Source: Butyricicoccus sp. | Lineage (GTDB): Bacteria; Bacillota; Clostridia; Oscillospirales; Butyricicoccaceae | Assembly: GCA_020025885.1 (NCBI GenBank) | Contig: JAHHRJ010000078.1 | Location: 1 to 6,579 of the forward strand | Length of the DNA: 6,579 bases | Direction of reading: 5' to 3' | Part shown: in pieces, positions 6,542 through 6,579 of the stretch | Position numbering within the stretch: position 1 is the first letter of the stretch | Layout: each line of letters starts with the position of its first letter | Notes under the pieces: generated by a model | What the model was told of the DNA's origin: nothing | Databases searched by the model: none | Seen by the model: the letters and a program-made list of their open reading frames with translations, nothing else | Program-made: the position numbers and the translations under genes

Positions 6542-6578
6542 ACATAGATTCCCCGTTTATGAGGGTATTGCCTTGTAT
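6531..6578. repeat. Ten-pair inverted repeat at the right edge
   Basis: ATATAAGGCA (6531-6540) pairs with TGCCTTGTAT (6569-6578): nine Watson-Crick pairs and one G-U, with a 28-base loop. It abuts the GC-rich hairpin directly. The core AAGGCA (6535-6540) can instead pair with TGCCTT at 6514-6519 inside that hairpin, so the two structures compete. The feature may continue beyond the window. Confidence 0.4.
6564..6574 (+). repeat. Right copy of the 11-base repeat shared with the left edge
   Basis: Same-strand copy of GGTATTGCCTT, with TTATG at 6557-6561 upstream as in the left copy. It forms the right arm of the inverted repeat 6531-6578, a partner that is not visible near the left copy. Confidence 0.4.
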
Positions 6579-6579
6579 T

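Larger units (their letters stand above)
6341..6579. other. Intergenic region upstream of the lepA promoter
   Basis: These 239 bases hold no recognisable complete gene. Present are a GCATGC palindrome (6352-6357), a small ATCAT/ATGAT hairpin (6364-6377), two overlapping short minus-strand frames, the GC-rich hairpin (6510-6530) and the ten-pair inverted repeat at the edge. The plus-strand frame at 6354-6536 has no ribosome site and no family resemblance. Confidence 0.6.

Overview
The window is a chromosomal piece of what looks like a Gram-positive, Clostridia-type (Oscillospirales/Ruminococcaceae-like) genome with moderate GC. The reasons are purine-rich Shine-Dalgarno sites, the lepA-hemW order common in Firmicutes, and an ACT-domain (UPF0237) plus UPF0210 gene pair that is typical of Firmicutes. 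The genus cannot be fixed from this sequence alone.

Layout: every convincing gene is on the minus strand, so the region reads from right to left. Upstream of lepA (about 6254-6579) lie a sigma-A-type promoter, a short leader and, further out, about 200 bases of intergenic DNA with hairpins and two short open frames of doubtful status. Then come lepA (back-translocase EF4), hemW (radical-SAM heme chaperone), a small ACT-domain protein, a UPF0210 (DUF711, 'PFL family') protein, and rlmD (23S rRNA uracil-C5 methyltransferase). The leftmost 222 bases after rlmD hold no recognisable gene and no convincing terminator.

Gene spacing is an 11-base overlap (lepA/hemW), then gaps of 38, 36 and 25 bases with no visible terminator. 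One transcript from the promoter before lepA could therefore cover all five genes. Two of them act on the ribosome (LepA on tRNA translocation, RlmD on 23S rRNA maturation) and HemW handles heme. The ACT/UPF0210 pair has no established biochemical role, and its position here is the main functional puzzle of the window.

No CRISPR array, tRNA, rRNA or intact mobile element was seen. The most unusual non-coding DNA is at the right edge (6509-6578): a GC-rich hairpin beside competing inverted repeats, with an 11-base core that recurs at the left edge (47-57). This may be a dispersed repeat or a degenerate mobile-element end.
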